NCBI RefSeq assembly: GCF_026659735.1
Contig: NZ_JANSKK010000003.1
Coordinates: forward strand, 118,246 to 182,245
Direction: 5' to 3'
Source: Staphylococcus pettenkoferi
GTDB taxonomy: Bacteria; Bacillota; Bacilli; Staphylococcales; Staphylococcaceae
Length of the DNA: 64,000 bases
Shown here: positions 18,122 through 27,238 of the stretch, piece by piece
Layout of the letters: each line of letters begins with the position of its first letter
Position numbering within the stretch: position 1 is the first letter of the stretch
Made by a program: the position numbers and the translations under genes
The notes under the pieces: model-generated
Told to the model about the DNA's origin: nothing
Seen by the model: the letters and a program-made list of their open reading frames with translations, nothing else
Databases searched by the model: none

Positions 18122-19510
18122 ATGGAAAAATCTAAGAAACTACAAATCAAAACACCACACACCTATGCTTTATTAATTATGATTATTATTATTGCTTGGG
18201 TGCTGACCTACTTAATTCCAGCTGGAGAGTATCAGCGAGAAAAGAAGGGTGGACAAACCCTTGTGGTGTCAGGAACATATCACGAAGTCGCTGCGCATCA
18301 CGGTTCATTTTTAGAAGTATTTAGAGCTATACCACAAGGTTTAATTAGTGGTTCTGAGATTGTCTTTTACATCTTCTTAGTGGGTGGCGCCTTTGGGATT
18401 ATCCATAAAACAGGTGCTTTTGAGAATGGTGTCAATAAAGCAATGTATGCGCTAGGTAAAGTGAATTATCTCATGATACCTTTGACGATGACGGTATTCT
18501 CAATCTTAGGCTTTTCAATTGGTCTAGCTGAGGAAACGATTATTTTTGTACCAATTGGAATACTTATCGCACGCACATTAGGTTATGACGCGCTAACAGG
18601 TGCAGCTATGGTTATTCTAGGAGCTGCTAGCGGTTTTATAGGAGGAATGTTAAATCCATTCACAGTAGGTGTAGCTCAAAAAGTAGCAGAATTACCAATG
18701 TTCTCTGGGTGGGGACTCAGAACAATTATCTATCTCTTTATCTTAATAGCTGCAATAACTACAGTAATGAGATATGGACATAAAGTGAAGAGAGATAAGA
18801 CGAAGAGCTTAGTTTATGATTTAGAACAAGAAGAGAAGGACTTCACGAATAAGAAAGCGGCTCAACAGTTTAGTAAAAGGGAAGCACTATGTTTATTGCT
18901 TATCATCTTAGCGATATTAATTAACGTGGTTGGTATCTTTACATTAAACTGGTCATTTAATGAAATGAGTGCTAACTTCTTAATGATAGGTATTATGGCT
19001 GGATTTGTCGGCGGACTAGGATTTAATGGGACATTTGATGCACTCATTGAAGGCATGCAGAATGTGCTTTTTGGAGCGCTCGTTGTTGGGTTTGCAAAAG
19101 GTATTATCGTTTTATTAGAAGATAGTAAAGTTATTGATACCCTTGTACATGGTATGACGACACTTTTAACGGACGTGCCATCATCATTCGTTATCTTAGT
19201 TATGTTCGTTTTTCAATTTTTCTTGAACTTCTTTATACCTTCTGGTTCAGGCCAAGCATTAACGACAATGCCTTTAATGGTACCCATTGCGGATTTGTTG
19301 CATATCAACCGGCAAATGACTGTATTAGCTTTTCAATATGGAGATGCAATCAGTAATGTGCTATTTCCAACTTCAGCCATTTTAATGGGAGCACTTGCTG
19401 TTGGAAAGATTCCATATACGCAGTGGTTAAAGTTTGCTTGGAAACTGATTATACTATGGGTCATTATTTGTGCAGTAGCAATGTCCGTTGCGCTCTTGTT
19501 TGGATATTAG
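18122..19510 (+). CDS. YfcC family membrane transporter
   Basis: A 462-residue protein with about 12 membrane segments. It begins with a basic stretch followed by TPHTYALLIMIIIIAWVLTYLIPAGEY, typical of the YfcC/DcuC-like group (ion-transporter superfamily). Other family features are GFSIGLAEETIIFVPIGI near residue 140 and NFFIPSGSGQALTTMPLM near 375. Proposed substrates are basic amino acids, peptides or C4-dicarboxylates; none is fixed. It is monocistronic, with a GGAGTGGAACAAA ribosome site. Confidence 0.8.
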   Translation: MEKSKKLQIKTPHTYALLIMIIIIAWVLTYLIPAGEYQREKKGGQTLVVSGTYHEVAAHHGSFLEVFRAIPQGLISGSEIVFYIFLVGGAFGIIHKTGAFENGVNKAMYALGKVNYLMIPLTMTVFSILGFSIGLAEETIIFVPIGILIARTLGYDALTGAAMVILGAASGFIGGMLNPFTVGVAQKVAELPMFSGWGLRTIIYLFILIAAITTVMRYGHKVKRDKTKSLVYDLEQEEKDFTNKKAAQQFSKREALCLLLIILAILINVVGIFTLNWSFNEMSANFLMIGIMAGFVGGLGFNGTFDALIEGMQNVLFGALVVGFAKGIIVLLEDSKVIDTLVHGMTTLLTDVPSSFVILVMFVFQFFLNFFIPSGSGQALTTMPLMVPIADLLHINRQMTVLAFQYGDAISNVLFPTSAILMGALAVGKIPYTQWLKFAWKLIILWVIICAVAMSVALLFGY

Positions 19511-19620
19511 ATAAAGATGTTGAAAATATTTTTAACCGTAAAAGTATATCATCTAAAAATATTGAACTATTCTGATAATAGACTTATGATAGGTGTAATA
19601 CCTTTAAGGATGTGAGACTC

Positions 19621-20184
19621 ATGTCGGATTTATTATTGAAACTAGAGGTAGACGACCACATCTATCTAGCACAACCCGAAATGTATATGGCGGAAGAGCT
19701 GTACCGTGTTATTCAAGATAATATGACACATCTTAAACCATTTCTTGACTTTATCGATGAATCGGTGTCAATTAAAGATGAAGCAAACTATTTAAGAATG
19801 ATGTTACGTCTTCAAGCTGAGGGTAAAAGACGCGTCTTCATCATTTATTACGATGATCAACTGATTGGTACGGTGGATATTCATAATGTGAACACTCATT
19901 TCCAACGTGCTGAGGTAGGATATTGGATAACTCAGGCGTTTAGCGGGAAGAACATCATTACGAGGTGTCTTAAAGTCATGTGCGACTTTGTGTTCACACA
20001 TCTGAATATCAACAAATTAATGCTGTTTGCTGAAGTAGACAACACGGCGAGTAATAAAGTCGCTGAGAAAGCGCATTTTCAATATGTTGGACAATTGCGG
20101 GAACACTTGTTGACACATGGCCACTTTAAAGATGCGAATCAGTATGAGTTGTTGAAAGCAGATTATTATAAAATGACAAAGTAA
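19621..20184 (+). CDS. GNAT acetyltransferase, RimL/RimJ-like
   Basis: A 187-residue N-acetyltransferase of the RimJ/RimL ribosomal-protein type, with GTVDIHNVN, then EVGYWITQAFSGKNIITRC (acetyl-CoA binding loop) and LNINKLMLFAEVDNTASNKVAEKAHF. The Gln/Arg-X-X-Gly-X-Gly/Ala loop is modified (QAFSGKN). I chose the ATG at 19621 over a GTG at 19612, because AAGGATGTGA serves as ribosome site. Substrate unknown. It is followed by the VOC protein gene after 24 bases, so the two are likely co-transcribed. Confidence 0.82.
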   Translation: MSDLLLKLEVDDHIYLAQPEMYMAEELYRVIQDNMTHLKPFLDFIDESVSIKDEANYLRMMLRLQAEGKRRVFIIYYDDQLIGTVDIHNVNTHFQRAEVGYWITQAFSGKNIITRCLKVMCDFVFTHLNINKLMLFAEVDNTASNKVAEKAHFQYVGQLREHLLTHGHFKDANQYELLKADYYKMTK

Positions 20185-20208
20185 AATCGTCAAAGAGGAG
20201 GAATAACA

Positions 20209-20745
20209 GTGGCAATCACAAGAGGCATCAATCATATCGGACTTACTGTACCAGACATGGAAGAGGCGACACGATTCTTCAAAGAGGGTTTGGACGGTAA
20301 GATTGCTTATGATAGCCAAACGAAGACAGAAGAACCGCGTGGTGGTCGTCATGTAGAGCATATTCTCGGCCTTGAACGTGGAGCTCAAATTATCCATAAA
20401 CGCATGATGGTCTTTGGCAATGGACCAAATATCGAAATGTTTGAGTTTGGAGACGCACATCAGCGCGGTGCAGAATCTCTTCAAGATGTCGGGTTCACAC
20501 ATATCTCATTCTATGTGGAAGCGGAGGACTTCGACAATGCATTCAAGCGTATTCAACAGGCAGGAGGCAAGCCTTTGTCTGATCCACATAGCAATACACG
20601 ATATGAGGATACTGAAGGGAACCGAACTGTTTACGTTAAGGCACCGTGGGGCAGCTTGATTGAACTCCAAACGGTTCCAAACGGCTTTTACTATCCGGAA
20701 GATAGTGAGGCAACGTTATTTACACCTAAACCGACGAAAGATTAA
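20209..20745 (+). CDS. VOC family (glyoxalase-like) protein
   Basis: A 178-residue vicinal-oxygen-chelate protein with two beta-alpha-beta-beta-beta modules. The first starts at GINHIGLTVPDMEEATRFF with candidate metal ligand His9; the second is TYEDTEG-like, followed by VKAPWGSLIELQTVPNG, containing the distal Glu ligand. Family members include glyoxalases, dioxygenases and thiol transferases; the substrate is unknown. The start is GTG at 20209 with a perfect GAGGAGG ribosome site. It lies in a run of small enzymes (GNAT, VOC, D-cysteine desulfhydrase) with short gaps. Confidence 0.82.
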   Translation: MAITRGINHIGLTVPDMEEATRFFKEGLDGKIAYDSQTKTEEPRGGRHVEHILGLERGAQIIHKRMMVFGNGPNIEMFEFGDAHQRGAESLQDVGFTHISFYVEAEDFDNAFKRIQQAGGKPLSDPHSNTRYEDTEGNRTVYVKAPWGSLIELQTVPNGFYYPEDSEATLFTPKPTKD

Positions 20746-20766
20746 ACGAATGGGGAGCGTGAGCAC

Positions 20767-21735
20767 ATGTTAGAGAATAAACTGAATGTTGCACAGTTAG
20801 ATACGCCGATTCAGAAGTTAGAGCATTTAAGCCAGGACTATGGGAGAAATATTTATATCAAACGTGATGACTTTACAGGTACAGAGCTATCAGGAAATAA
20901 GATACGTAAATTAGAGTATACGATTCAATATGCGCTCGATCATGAGTACGATACGATTATCACGACAGGTGCGGTCACATCGAATCATGCCCGAGCTACG
21001 ACAGCACTATGCGCTAAGGAGAATCTTGAGTGTCATCTTGTACTTTCGGGTTCCCAACAACTTGTGGAAGGAAATCTATTCTTAAATCAACTCATGGGCG
21101 CTCGAATTCATTCTATTGAATCCAGTAACGAGCGAGATGTTACAATGAAGACAATCGCTTCTGAGCTACAAGAAGAGGGTAAACGACCGCTTATCGTTCC
21201 TGTAGGTGCTTCAGACTGGATTGGGACACATGGCTACGTGAACGCCTATAAAGAGATTCTGAAGCAGGAACATCAACTCGGTATCAAATTCGACGTGATT
21301 AACGTTGCAGTAGGTTCAGGAGGCACATACGCAGGACTATGGTACGGCAACCATCATTATCAAAGTAATAAGCAGATTGTCGGTTATGCCGTAGATGCAG
21401 ATCGTGAGATTTTTACTGAAAAAGTGAAGCATTTAGTGAAAGATATAGATAAAAGCACAACAGACTTTGACACTATCGATATTAACGATCACTATGTAGG
21501 CCAAGGATACGGACAAGCCACGGATGAAGAGCTCCGTTTTTACATTGATATTGCTCAGAAAGAAGGGCTGGTGCTCGATCCTACTTATACAGGAAAAGCT
21601 TTCAGAGGAATGTTAACAGAACTCGAAAACGGCACATTTGACGATGCTGAGAATATTCTATTTATTCACACGGGTGGCTTACAAGGGTACACGCAAGAAG
21701 TGAGAGAACGGATGTTAAAGTTACTAGATAAGTAA
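20767..21735 (+). CDS. PLP enzyme, D-cysteine desulfhydrase / ACC deaminase family
   Basis: A 322-residue fold-type II PLP enzyme. The cofactor lysine is Lys45 in ELSGNKIRKLEY, preceded by the family pattern IYIKRDDFTG. TTGAVTSNHARATTAL and VAVGSGGTYAGLWYG bind substrate and phosphate. The family splits D-cysteine to pyruvate, sulfide and ammonia, or deaminates ACC; from length and pattern D-cysteine desulfhydrase is more likely. It starts 21 bases after the VOC gene and is probably in the same operon. Confidence 0.85.
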   Translation: MLENKLNVAQLDTPIQKLEHLSQDYGRNIYIKRDDFTGTELSGNKIRKLEYTIQYALDHEYDTIITTGAVTSNHARATTALCAKENLECHLVLSGSQQLVEGNLFLNQLMGARIHSIESSNERDVTMKTIASELQEEGKRPLIVPVGASDWIGTHGYVNAYKEILKQEHQLGIKFDVINVAVGSGGTYAGLWYGNHHYQSNKQIVGYAVDADREIFTEKVKHLVKDIDKSTTDFDTIDINDHYVGQGYGQATDEELRFYIDIAQKEGLVLDPTYTGKAFRGMLTELENGTFDDAENILFIHTGGLQGYTQEVRERMLKLLDK

Positions 21736-21904
21736 AAAGCGTCTAATTGAAGGCCATCAGTTAAGGTTCTCTCTATAACAGGAGACTTATGCGGGTGTGA
21801 TCGAATTTCAGCACTGATAACGATTATCCTAGTGATGAACATACGACGTAGATGATATAGAAATATGCCAAGTTAGTTATTATACAAAATTGAGGTGAGC
21901 ACGG

Positions 21905-22237
21905 ATGCAACAAATTAACAGTATCGAAGAATTCCACCAATTTATCACGTCACATCCTTTAGTGATTGTACATGTGATGCGCGAGAATTGTAGCGTGTGC
22001 CATGCAGTCTTGCCTCAAATAGAAATGATGTTGAAAGATTATCCTGATGTGCCGCTTGGCGTGATTAACCAAACGCACCTTGAAGCGATAGCGGGCGAGC
22101 TTTCCATCTTCACTGTCCCTGTCGACCTTATTTATCTCGAAGGAAAAGAAATGCATCGTCAGGGCCGTTTCATCGATATGCAAGCCTTTGAACATCAGTT
22201 GAGTCAAATGGCCGAGTATGTTTTTAAAGACGAGTAA
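21905..22237 (+). CDS. Thioredoxin-like protein
   Basis: A 110-residue thioredoxin-fold protein with the redox motif CSVC (Cys29, Cys32) after VIVHVMREN and the cis-proline region FTVPVDLIYLEGKEM. No signal peptide is seen, so it is likely cytoplasmic. The ribosome site GAGGTGAGC precedes the ATG. Its partner is unknown. Confidence 0.85.
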   Translation: MQQINSIEEFHQFITSHPLVIVHVMRENCSVCHAVLPQIEMMLKDYPDVPLGVINQTHLEAIAGELSIFTVPVDLIYLEGKEMHRQGRFIDMQAFEHQLSQMAEYVFKDE

Positions 22238-22378
22238 GGTAACAAGATTTCAGTAATGACAGTTGACGACCCTATAAAGTATTTATCATTTTAATTATAA
22301 AAACCATGCATAAGTGACGCGCGACGAAATATGATGTATGATAGATATAATTATTTTTATAAGTGGGGGGCTTTTAAA

Positions 22379-22891
22379 ATGAAAATCGAAAGAATATGTC
22401 CAGATGAAACCAAGAATTTATACAACTGCATGAAGCAAATCGATAGCGAAAGCCAGTTTATGTTATACGCGCCAGATGAACGGAGTTATAACGAAGAAAC
22501 GCTAAGAGATAATATTAAGCATAATTTCTATATTGGTCTGAAGACAGACGAGGGCGATATTAAAGGCTATTCATTTGTCCATATTAGTTCAGTGGCAAAA
22601 ATTAAACATATTGGCTATATCATTACGGGTATTGAAAATAATTACCACCATCAAGGTTATGCGACACAAATGTTCGAAGAAATCATTAAATGGGCAAAAA
22701 ATAAAGGACTACGCCGTCTTGAACTCACTGTCCTCACGCATAATAATCCAGCGATTAAATTGTATGAAAAGATGGGCTTCAAGATTGAAGGTATCAAACG
22801 TCAATCGATTTATATGGATGGTCTTTATCATGACGAGTTGTACATGGCGATGTTATTAGATGAATCTCCTGAAACAACTTTAGCTTTCTAG
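22379..22891 (+). CDS. GNAT family N-acetyltransferase
   Basis: A 170-residue acetyltransferase. The acetyl-CoA loop is in NNYHHQGYATQMFEEIIKWAK (Gln-Gly-Tyr-Ala-Thr) and the C-terminal part is LELTVLTHNNPAIKLYEKMGFKIEG. The best start is the ATG at 22379 with GTGGGGGGC upstream; an earlier in-frame ATG at 22331 lacks a ribosome site. The substrate is unknown. It is monocistronic and followed by a long repeat-filled gap. Confidence 0.85.
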   Translation: MKIERICPDETKNLYNCMKQIDSESQFMLYAPDERSYNEETLRDNIKHNFYIGLKTDEGDIKGYSFVHISSVAKIKHIGYIITGIENNYHHQGYATQMFEEIIKWAKNKGLRRLELTVLTHNNPAIKLYEKMGFKIEGIKRQSIYMDGLYHDELYMAMLLDESPETTLAF

Positions 22892-23693
22892 AGTGCCTTT
22901 CACTGTTTTTTACTGTGTCGCTGAAGAACACTCATTACTCATTTACGTGATAGTAAAATCGTTGCTTCGCGTTCTCCAGCTCCGAGTAAAAAAGAATGCA
23001 AGTCACTCTATAAGAAATGGAGAGTCCCTCCCGCTGTTTTTTACTTTGGCGCTGACATTATCTCCTTGCTCATTTACGTGATAGTAAAATCGCTGCGTTA
23101 ATAATGTCAGCTTCCCGTAAAAAAGAGCGCTATCAATTTTAAAATATAAGTACTATGAGAAAGATGAACGCTCCTTTACGTATGAGTAAAATCGCTGCTT
23201 CGTGTTCTTCAGCTCCGAGTAAAAAGGAATACAATCCATTCTATAAGAAATGGGCAGTTGCTCCCACTCACTTTTAAATTATCGCTGACATCATCTCCGC
23301 TTAGCATTGAATTTGAGCTATTGATGATGTCGGCTGCGTATGCCAAAAGAGCGCTATCAATTTTAAATAGATTTAACAGTAAAAAGTGTACTGTTCGCTG
23401 ATTTGCATAAATAATAACCTGATTTATTTAAAGTTTAGCCCTTATAATCTATTTAACGACAGTCAACTTTTAACCACACACTCTTCTTGCACATAAGCAT
23501 AAGATAGAGTGTTTTTTACTTTTTTCAAATTGCATGTGAACTATTTTACAGAAAATATGTAGTGGATTTGAATCTCAATACGAAGCGGTCATTCAAGAAA
23601 AATAATATCGGCTCCTCTAGAGTGTTTCACTAAAATTCTGGGTATAAATAAGATACACTAAAGATAAGAGAGCGAACTAGGAGGTAAATAGAA
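22892..23693. other. Non-coding gap filled with hairpin repeats
   Basis: This 802-base gap separates the acetyltransferase from the hydrolase gene. Its first 480 bases are tandem hairpin repeats (see 22903-23370). The remaining part is AT-rich and shows no credible gene. The ORF on the plus strand at 22893-23081 is only the repeat read through. Confidence 0.7.
22903..23370 (+). repeat. Tandem hairpin repeats, second family
   Basis: Two near-identical stretches about 225-233 bases apart: GCTTCGCGTTCTCCAGCTCC at 22964 against GCTTCGTGTTCTTCAGCTCC at 23197, each followed by GAGTAAAAA, then ATTCTATAAGAAATGG-like sequence; and AAAAGAGCGCTATCAATTTT at 23121 and 23345. Each unit folds into long hairpins: TTTTTTACT and GCTGAAGAAC against GTTCTCCAGC and GAGTAAAAAA; GCTGACATTAT against ATAATGTCAGC; GCTGACATCATC against GATGATGTCGGC. 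TTTACGTGATAGTAAAATCG occurs twice. No ORF is present. Confidence 0.75.
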
Positions 23694-24677
23694 TTGTTGA
23701 AGAAAGTAATAACTGCAGTAGCGGGCGTGGGTGGCCTTGCGTTAGCATCTTACTGCTATGCGCGTATTAAAGAACGAAGAAGTTATCGCAGCTTTCTACT
23801 CGAGCTCAAACTTCGCGCTTCTGGTATGAAGAAGCCATTTACAAACATCTCAGACGCGCAAGTCGCATTGGATAAAGTAAGTCCGCATACGAAAGGGCTG
23901 TTCCAAGGCATTGACTACAACTTTAAACATAAAGCAGATAAGTTAGAAGTTAAAGGATCCACAGTGTATGTCGTTAATAATCTCGAGAATCGTCAGCAAC
24001 CTGTTGTGCTGTACATTCACGGCGGCGCTTGGTTCCAAGACCCAATTAAACCACACTTTGAGTACATCGATGAGCTAGCGGAAACGCTCAATGCGAAAGT
24101 GGTTATGCCAGTTTATCCTAAAGTTCCTCATGCAGATTATAGAGCGACATTTGATTTATTAGAGACGCTTTATAAACAATTATTAAAAAGCGTAGAGCAC
24201 AATCATCAACTTATCTTGAGTGGGGATTCAGCAGGTGGACAGATTGCTTTAGCGTTTGCACAACAATTAAAGCAACTTCATTTACCACAACCTAGCAATA
24301 TCATTCTCAATTCTCCAGTGCTCGATGCGACATTTAGCGATCCTGAAGCGAAAGTGTATGAGCAATTCGATCCGATGATCGGAATTGAAGGAAGTAAATT
24401 CTTCCTAGAGTTATGGGCTGGAGACAAAGATTTATCAGACTGGCAAATTTCGCCGATTAATGGGGATCTAACAGATTTAGGACATATTACGATTAACATC
24501 GGTACGAAAGAAACGTTATACCCTGAAGCATTGAAACTTTCTTACAAACTGCAAGAGTTAGGTATCGCGCATGATTTCGTTCCGGGTTACAATCTTTACC
24601 ACATTTATCCGATCTTCCCGTTACCAGAACGACAAACATTCCTTAGACAGTTAAAGCAAATTGTGAATAAACACTAG
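23694..24677 (+). CDS. Alpha/beta hydrolase (HSL-like esterase), membrane-anchored
   Basis: A 327-residue esterase/lipase-like enzyme. An N-terminal hydrophobic segment (residues 5-22) without a clear cleavage site suggests a membrane anchor. The hormone-sensitive-lipase-type oxyanion motif HGG is at 109-111, the nucleophile is Ser179 in LSGDSAGGQIA, and the likely catalytic histidine is near 303 (NLYHIYP). The start is TTG at 23694 behind a strong AGGAGGTAAATAGAA ribosome site. The substrate is unknown. Confidence 0.82.
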   Translation: MLKKVITAVAGVGGLALASYCYARIKERRSYRSFLLELKLRASGMKKPFTNISDAQVALDKVSPHTKGLFQGIDYNFKHKADKLEVKGSTVYVVNNLENRQQPVVLYIHGGAWFQDPIKPHFEYIDELAETLNAKVVMPVYPKVPHADYRATFDLLETLYKQLLKSVEHNHQLILSGDSAGGQIALAFAQQLKQLHLPQPSNIILNSPVLDATFSDPEAKVYEQFDPMIGIEGSKFFLELWAGDKDLSDWQISPINGDLTDLGHITINIGTKETLYPEALKLSYKLQELGIAHDFVPGYNLYHIYPIFPLPERQTFLRQLKQIVNKH

Positions 24678-24700
24678 TAAAATGTACGAAATACACAGAA

Positions 24701-24750
24701 AAATAGGCGATGCGATGTAAATAATGAATTACGTCGCGTCGCCTATTTTA
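24701..24750. terminator. Bidirectional terminator between hydrolase and M20 peptidase genes
   Basis: AAATAGGCGATGCGA pairs with TCGCGTCGCCTATTT (one mismatch) between convergent genes. T-rich ends lie on both strands. Confidence 0.8.
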
Positions 24751-24782
24751 TGCATAGCAGCTATAGAGTTAAATGCTGCTTA

Positions 24783-25940
24783 TTATTTTAGATTTTCCAG
24801 ATAAGACGGCAACATCTCTGTAAAGAGATCAATAAACGTTAAATAAGTAGATTTCGTCACATATTCATCAACTTGATGGGCTTGGCTAATATGGCCTGGA
24901 CCGAACATGATGAACGGGAAGTTCTCATCTTTGTCTTGTAATAAATCTGAAGCATCAGTTACACCTGGTGACGGAAGCGCTTCTAGATCTGCGTTTAAGT
25001 ATTGATGCCCCATGTTCTGTGCCAATTTCACCAACCCATTAGTACCTGTAGTTAACACAGGTGGACGAGACATATACGTATCGACTTCGATATCTGTCTT
25101 ATCCGTTTCTACCTCTTGGAGCACCTCTTTAAAGTATGAAACAAACTGATCATTATCATGTTCTGGAATGGTACGAATGTTAAATTCTGATTCCGCATAT
25201 TCTGGAATAGAGTTCACTTGAGTTCCACCGTTAAACAACGTCGCATTTAATACAGGTTCACCTAACGTCTCGTTCGTTTGATCGAATTTGTGGAAGCCTT
25301 CATCAATTTTATAAATAAACTTCACAAGTGGAGAAATCGCGTTAAAGCCTAAGTCAGGCATTGAACTATGGGCAGCCTTACCGGTTGAGCTCACGCGGAT
25401 ATCCATAGAGCCTTTGTGCGCGTAAATGATACGATCCTCAGACGGTTCTGCAATCACGAGCGCGTCCACATCGTCCATGTAGCCTTTATCGTGGAACGCT
25501 TTCGCACCTTCACCTGCAATTTCTTCACCAGCTGTAGCGAGCAGTCGAATTCTACCATGTTTCAGACTCTGAGAAGCGTTGATATCAATCATACTGATCA
25601 CGAAAGCAGCGAGCCCAGATTTCATGTCCGCAGCGCCTCTACCGTAGAGCTTGCCGTCCTCTTCTGTAAGGGTAAAAGGATCGTGCGTCCAGTTATCTTT
25701 GTTGCCGGGTGCTACGACGTCCATATGTCCAGAAATACCTAGTACAGGTCCGTCTGTGCCAATTTCTGCCACGAGATTTGCGCGTGTGTCGTTAAGTTGG
25801 ATGATTTCAGAGTTGATGTCGTGTTGTTGGAAAAGTTCGTGGAGGTATTGGCAGACTTCGAGTTCGTTATCGTTCACTGATTCGATTTTGACTAAATCTT
25901 TGAGTAGGTTGAGTTTGTCTTTTTCGGTAAATTGACTCAT
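24783..25940 (-). CDS. M20 metallopeptidase, DapE/ArgE-like
   Basis: A 385-residue zinc hydrolase of the ArgE/DapE/CPG2 group. Metal ligands and catalytic residues are visible: His72 and Asp74 (GHMDVV), Asp105 (GRGAADMKSG), Glu139-Glu140 (TAGEE), and a C-terminal His in SQAHQVDEY. These proteins are often called succinyl-diaminopimelate desuccinylase, but staphylococci use L-lysine peptidoglycan and an acetylated DAP route, so a dipeptidase or deacylase role is equally possible. A close paralogue lies at 55045-56208. Confidence 0.85.
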   Translation of the reverse strand: MSQFTEKDKLNLLKDLVKIESVNDNELEVCQYLHELFQQHDINSEIIQLNDTRANLVAEIGTDGPVLGISGHMDVVAPGNKDNWTHDPFTLTEEDGKLYGRGAADMKSGLAAFVISMIDINASQSLKHGRIRLLATAGEEIAGEGAKAFHDKGYMDDVDALVIAEPSEDRIIYAHKGSMDIRVSSTGKAAHSSMPDLGFNAISPLVKFIYKIDEGFHKFDQTNETLGEPVLNATLFNGGTQVNSIPEYAESEFNIRTIPEHDNDQFVSYFKEVLQEVETDKTDIEVDTYMSRPPVLTTGTNGLVKLAQNMGHQYLNADLEALPSPGVTDASDLLQDKDENFPFIMFGPGHISQAHQVDEYVTKSTYLTFIDLFTEMLPSYLENLK

Positions 25941-26028
25941 ATTTATGTCCCCTTTGAGATAAGTTTATATTATAATTATATCGAATATTCTGATATTTGT
26001 ATAATTAAAGGAATTTACTTTTAAGAGC

Positions 26029-26275
26029 CTATTTTTTAGGCTGCTTGCCTAAGGGTCACCATTCAACTAATTAATGACACCTTGTCGGTATCATTAATGG
26101 ATTTTCATTGGTGGCTTGTTCCTTCAGGCGTCAGCCTTAATAGGCTCTTATATAGAATTAAACTATACTCAAAGACAACGGTTGGTGGTGTAGTAATAAT
26201 AGAGAGCCCTCACTTATAAGTTTTCGTTGACGACAATTTCCTTCAAGCGTCAGATTGGTAAGTCTCTTATTTAGA
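26029..26275 (+). repeat. Direct repeat with long hairpin, copy 1
   Basis: It matches 26351-26597 at nearly every base over 247 positions (I see two differences). The left half folds into a long imperfect hairpin: AAGAGCCTATT pairs with AATAGGCTCTT outside, CCACCA-like arms in the middle, and ATTAATGACACC with GGTATCATTAAT around the loop. The core CAACTAATT...AATGGATTTTC is shared with repeats R1, R2 and R3. Confidence 0.85.
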
Positions 26276-26350
26276 TTCAAATATACTTATTTACTCAAAG
26301 ATTTAAGTGAAGGATGTTGGAGGGATGATAGAGTTTCTTTTTAAAAACGC

Positions 26351-26597
26351 CTATTTTTTAGGCTGCTTGCCTAAGGGCCACCATTCAACTAATTAATGAC
26401 ACCTTGTCGGTATCATTAATGGATTTTCATTGGTGGCTTGTTCCTTCAGGCGTCAGCCTTAATAGGCTCTTATATAGAATTAAACTATACTCAAAGACAA
26501 CGGTTGGTGGTGTAGTAATAATAGAGAGCCCTCACTTATAAGTTTTCGTTGACGACTATTTCCTTCAAGCGTCAGATTGGTAAGTCTCTTATTTAGA
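26351..26597 (+). repeat. Direct repeat with long hairpin, copy 2
   Basis: The second copy of 26029-26275, displaced by 322 bases. The high identity points to recent duplication or gene conversion. Confidence 0.85.
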
Positions 26598-26945
26598 ATA
26601 AAAGCTATACTGATTTACTCAAATATTTAGGTTAATTGTGTGGCGAGTTATTATAGTATTTCCTTGCAAGATTATTATCAAGAGAGATTTAAATTATACG
26701 TAAAGAAGTGTGCAATGAAAGAGAGAGTGATGTATGAAAGGTGACATAATTAATTAAATAATTAGTATTTGGCATTCTTAAAATTATTAAACCATTGATT
26801 TTATGAAGAGTGAGATTAAAAATTATTGCTTAAGGTACTAACTTAGTAAGAAAACAAATTAGAAAGAGCAGCAGAACGGAAATCCACCTTTAATACAAAA
26901 AGAAAGAACAACTTAATTTACCATTAAACAATAATATTAGGAAAG

Positions 26946-27074
26946 TTTTCAATGTCGACTTGAGACGCATGATGGAGCTAGAGCACAGCGAAAATCCATT
27001 AATAAAGCCAAAGTGGCTTTATTAATTAGTTGAGCGTGGTCCCATATGCAAGCGAAAGTCAAAACATTGAAAAC
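26946..27074 (+). repeat. Mosaic intergenic hairpin repeat, copy R2
   Basis: Bounded by TTTTCAATG and CATTGAAAA. The central hairpin ATTAATAAAGCCA / TGGCTTTATTAAT is perfect and is flanked by CGAAAATCC and TAGTTGAGCGTGGTC, the same flanks as in R1. It lacks the second module found in R1 and R3. Confidence 0.8.
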
Positions 27075-27139
27075 GACGAATCTAAATGAATTTCCGTTCT
27101 GCTCTCAACGAGAGCCATAGTAACGAAACATAACAAAAA

Positions 27140-27177
27140 TAAAAACGACAACAAACTCAATGGTTTGTTGCCGTCGT
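27140..27177 (-). terminator. Terminator of the 72-residue membrane protein gene
   Basis: On the minus strand ACGACGGCAACAAAC pairs with GTTTGTTGTCGT (a short bulge) and is followed by TTTTATTTTT. Confidence 0.7.
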
Positions 27178-27238
27178 CCTTCAATTGCGTATTAGGGTGA
27201 GGTGTAATGAAATTGTTCAGAATAAGGTGGAGTTGGGC

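Larger units (their letters stand above)
25941..27238. other. Large repeat-rich non-coding region
   Basis: A 1.3-kb gap without a credible ORF. It holds two near-identical direct repeats (26029-26275 and 26351-26597), a hairpin repeat (26946-27074) and a minus-strand terminator (27140-27177). Confidence 0.75.

Noticed and set aside
22893..23081. Plus-strand ORF of 62 codons
   Set aside because: It is the hairpin repeat read in one frame; no ribosome site and no protein-like pattern.
26029..26597. CRISPR array or insertion sequence ends
   Set aside because: Two 247-base copies with hairpins and no short regular spacers, cas genes or transposase.
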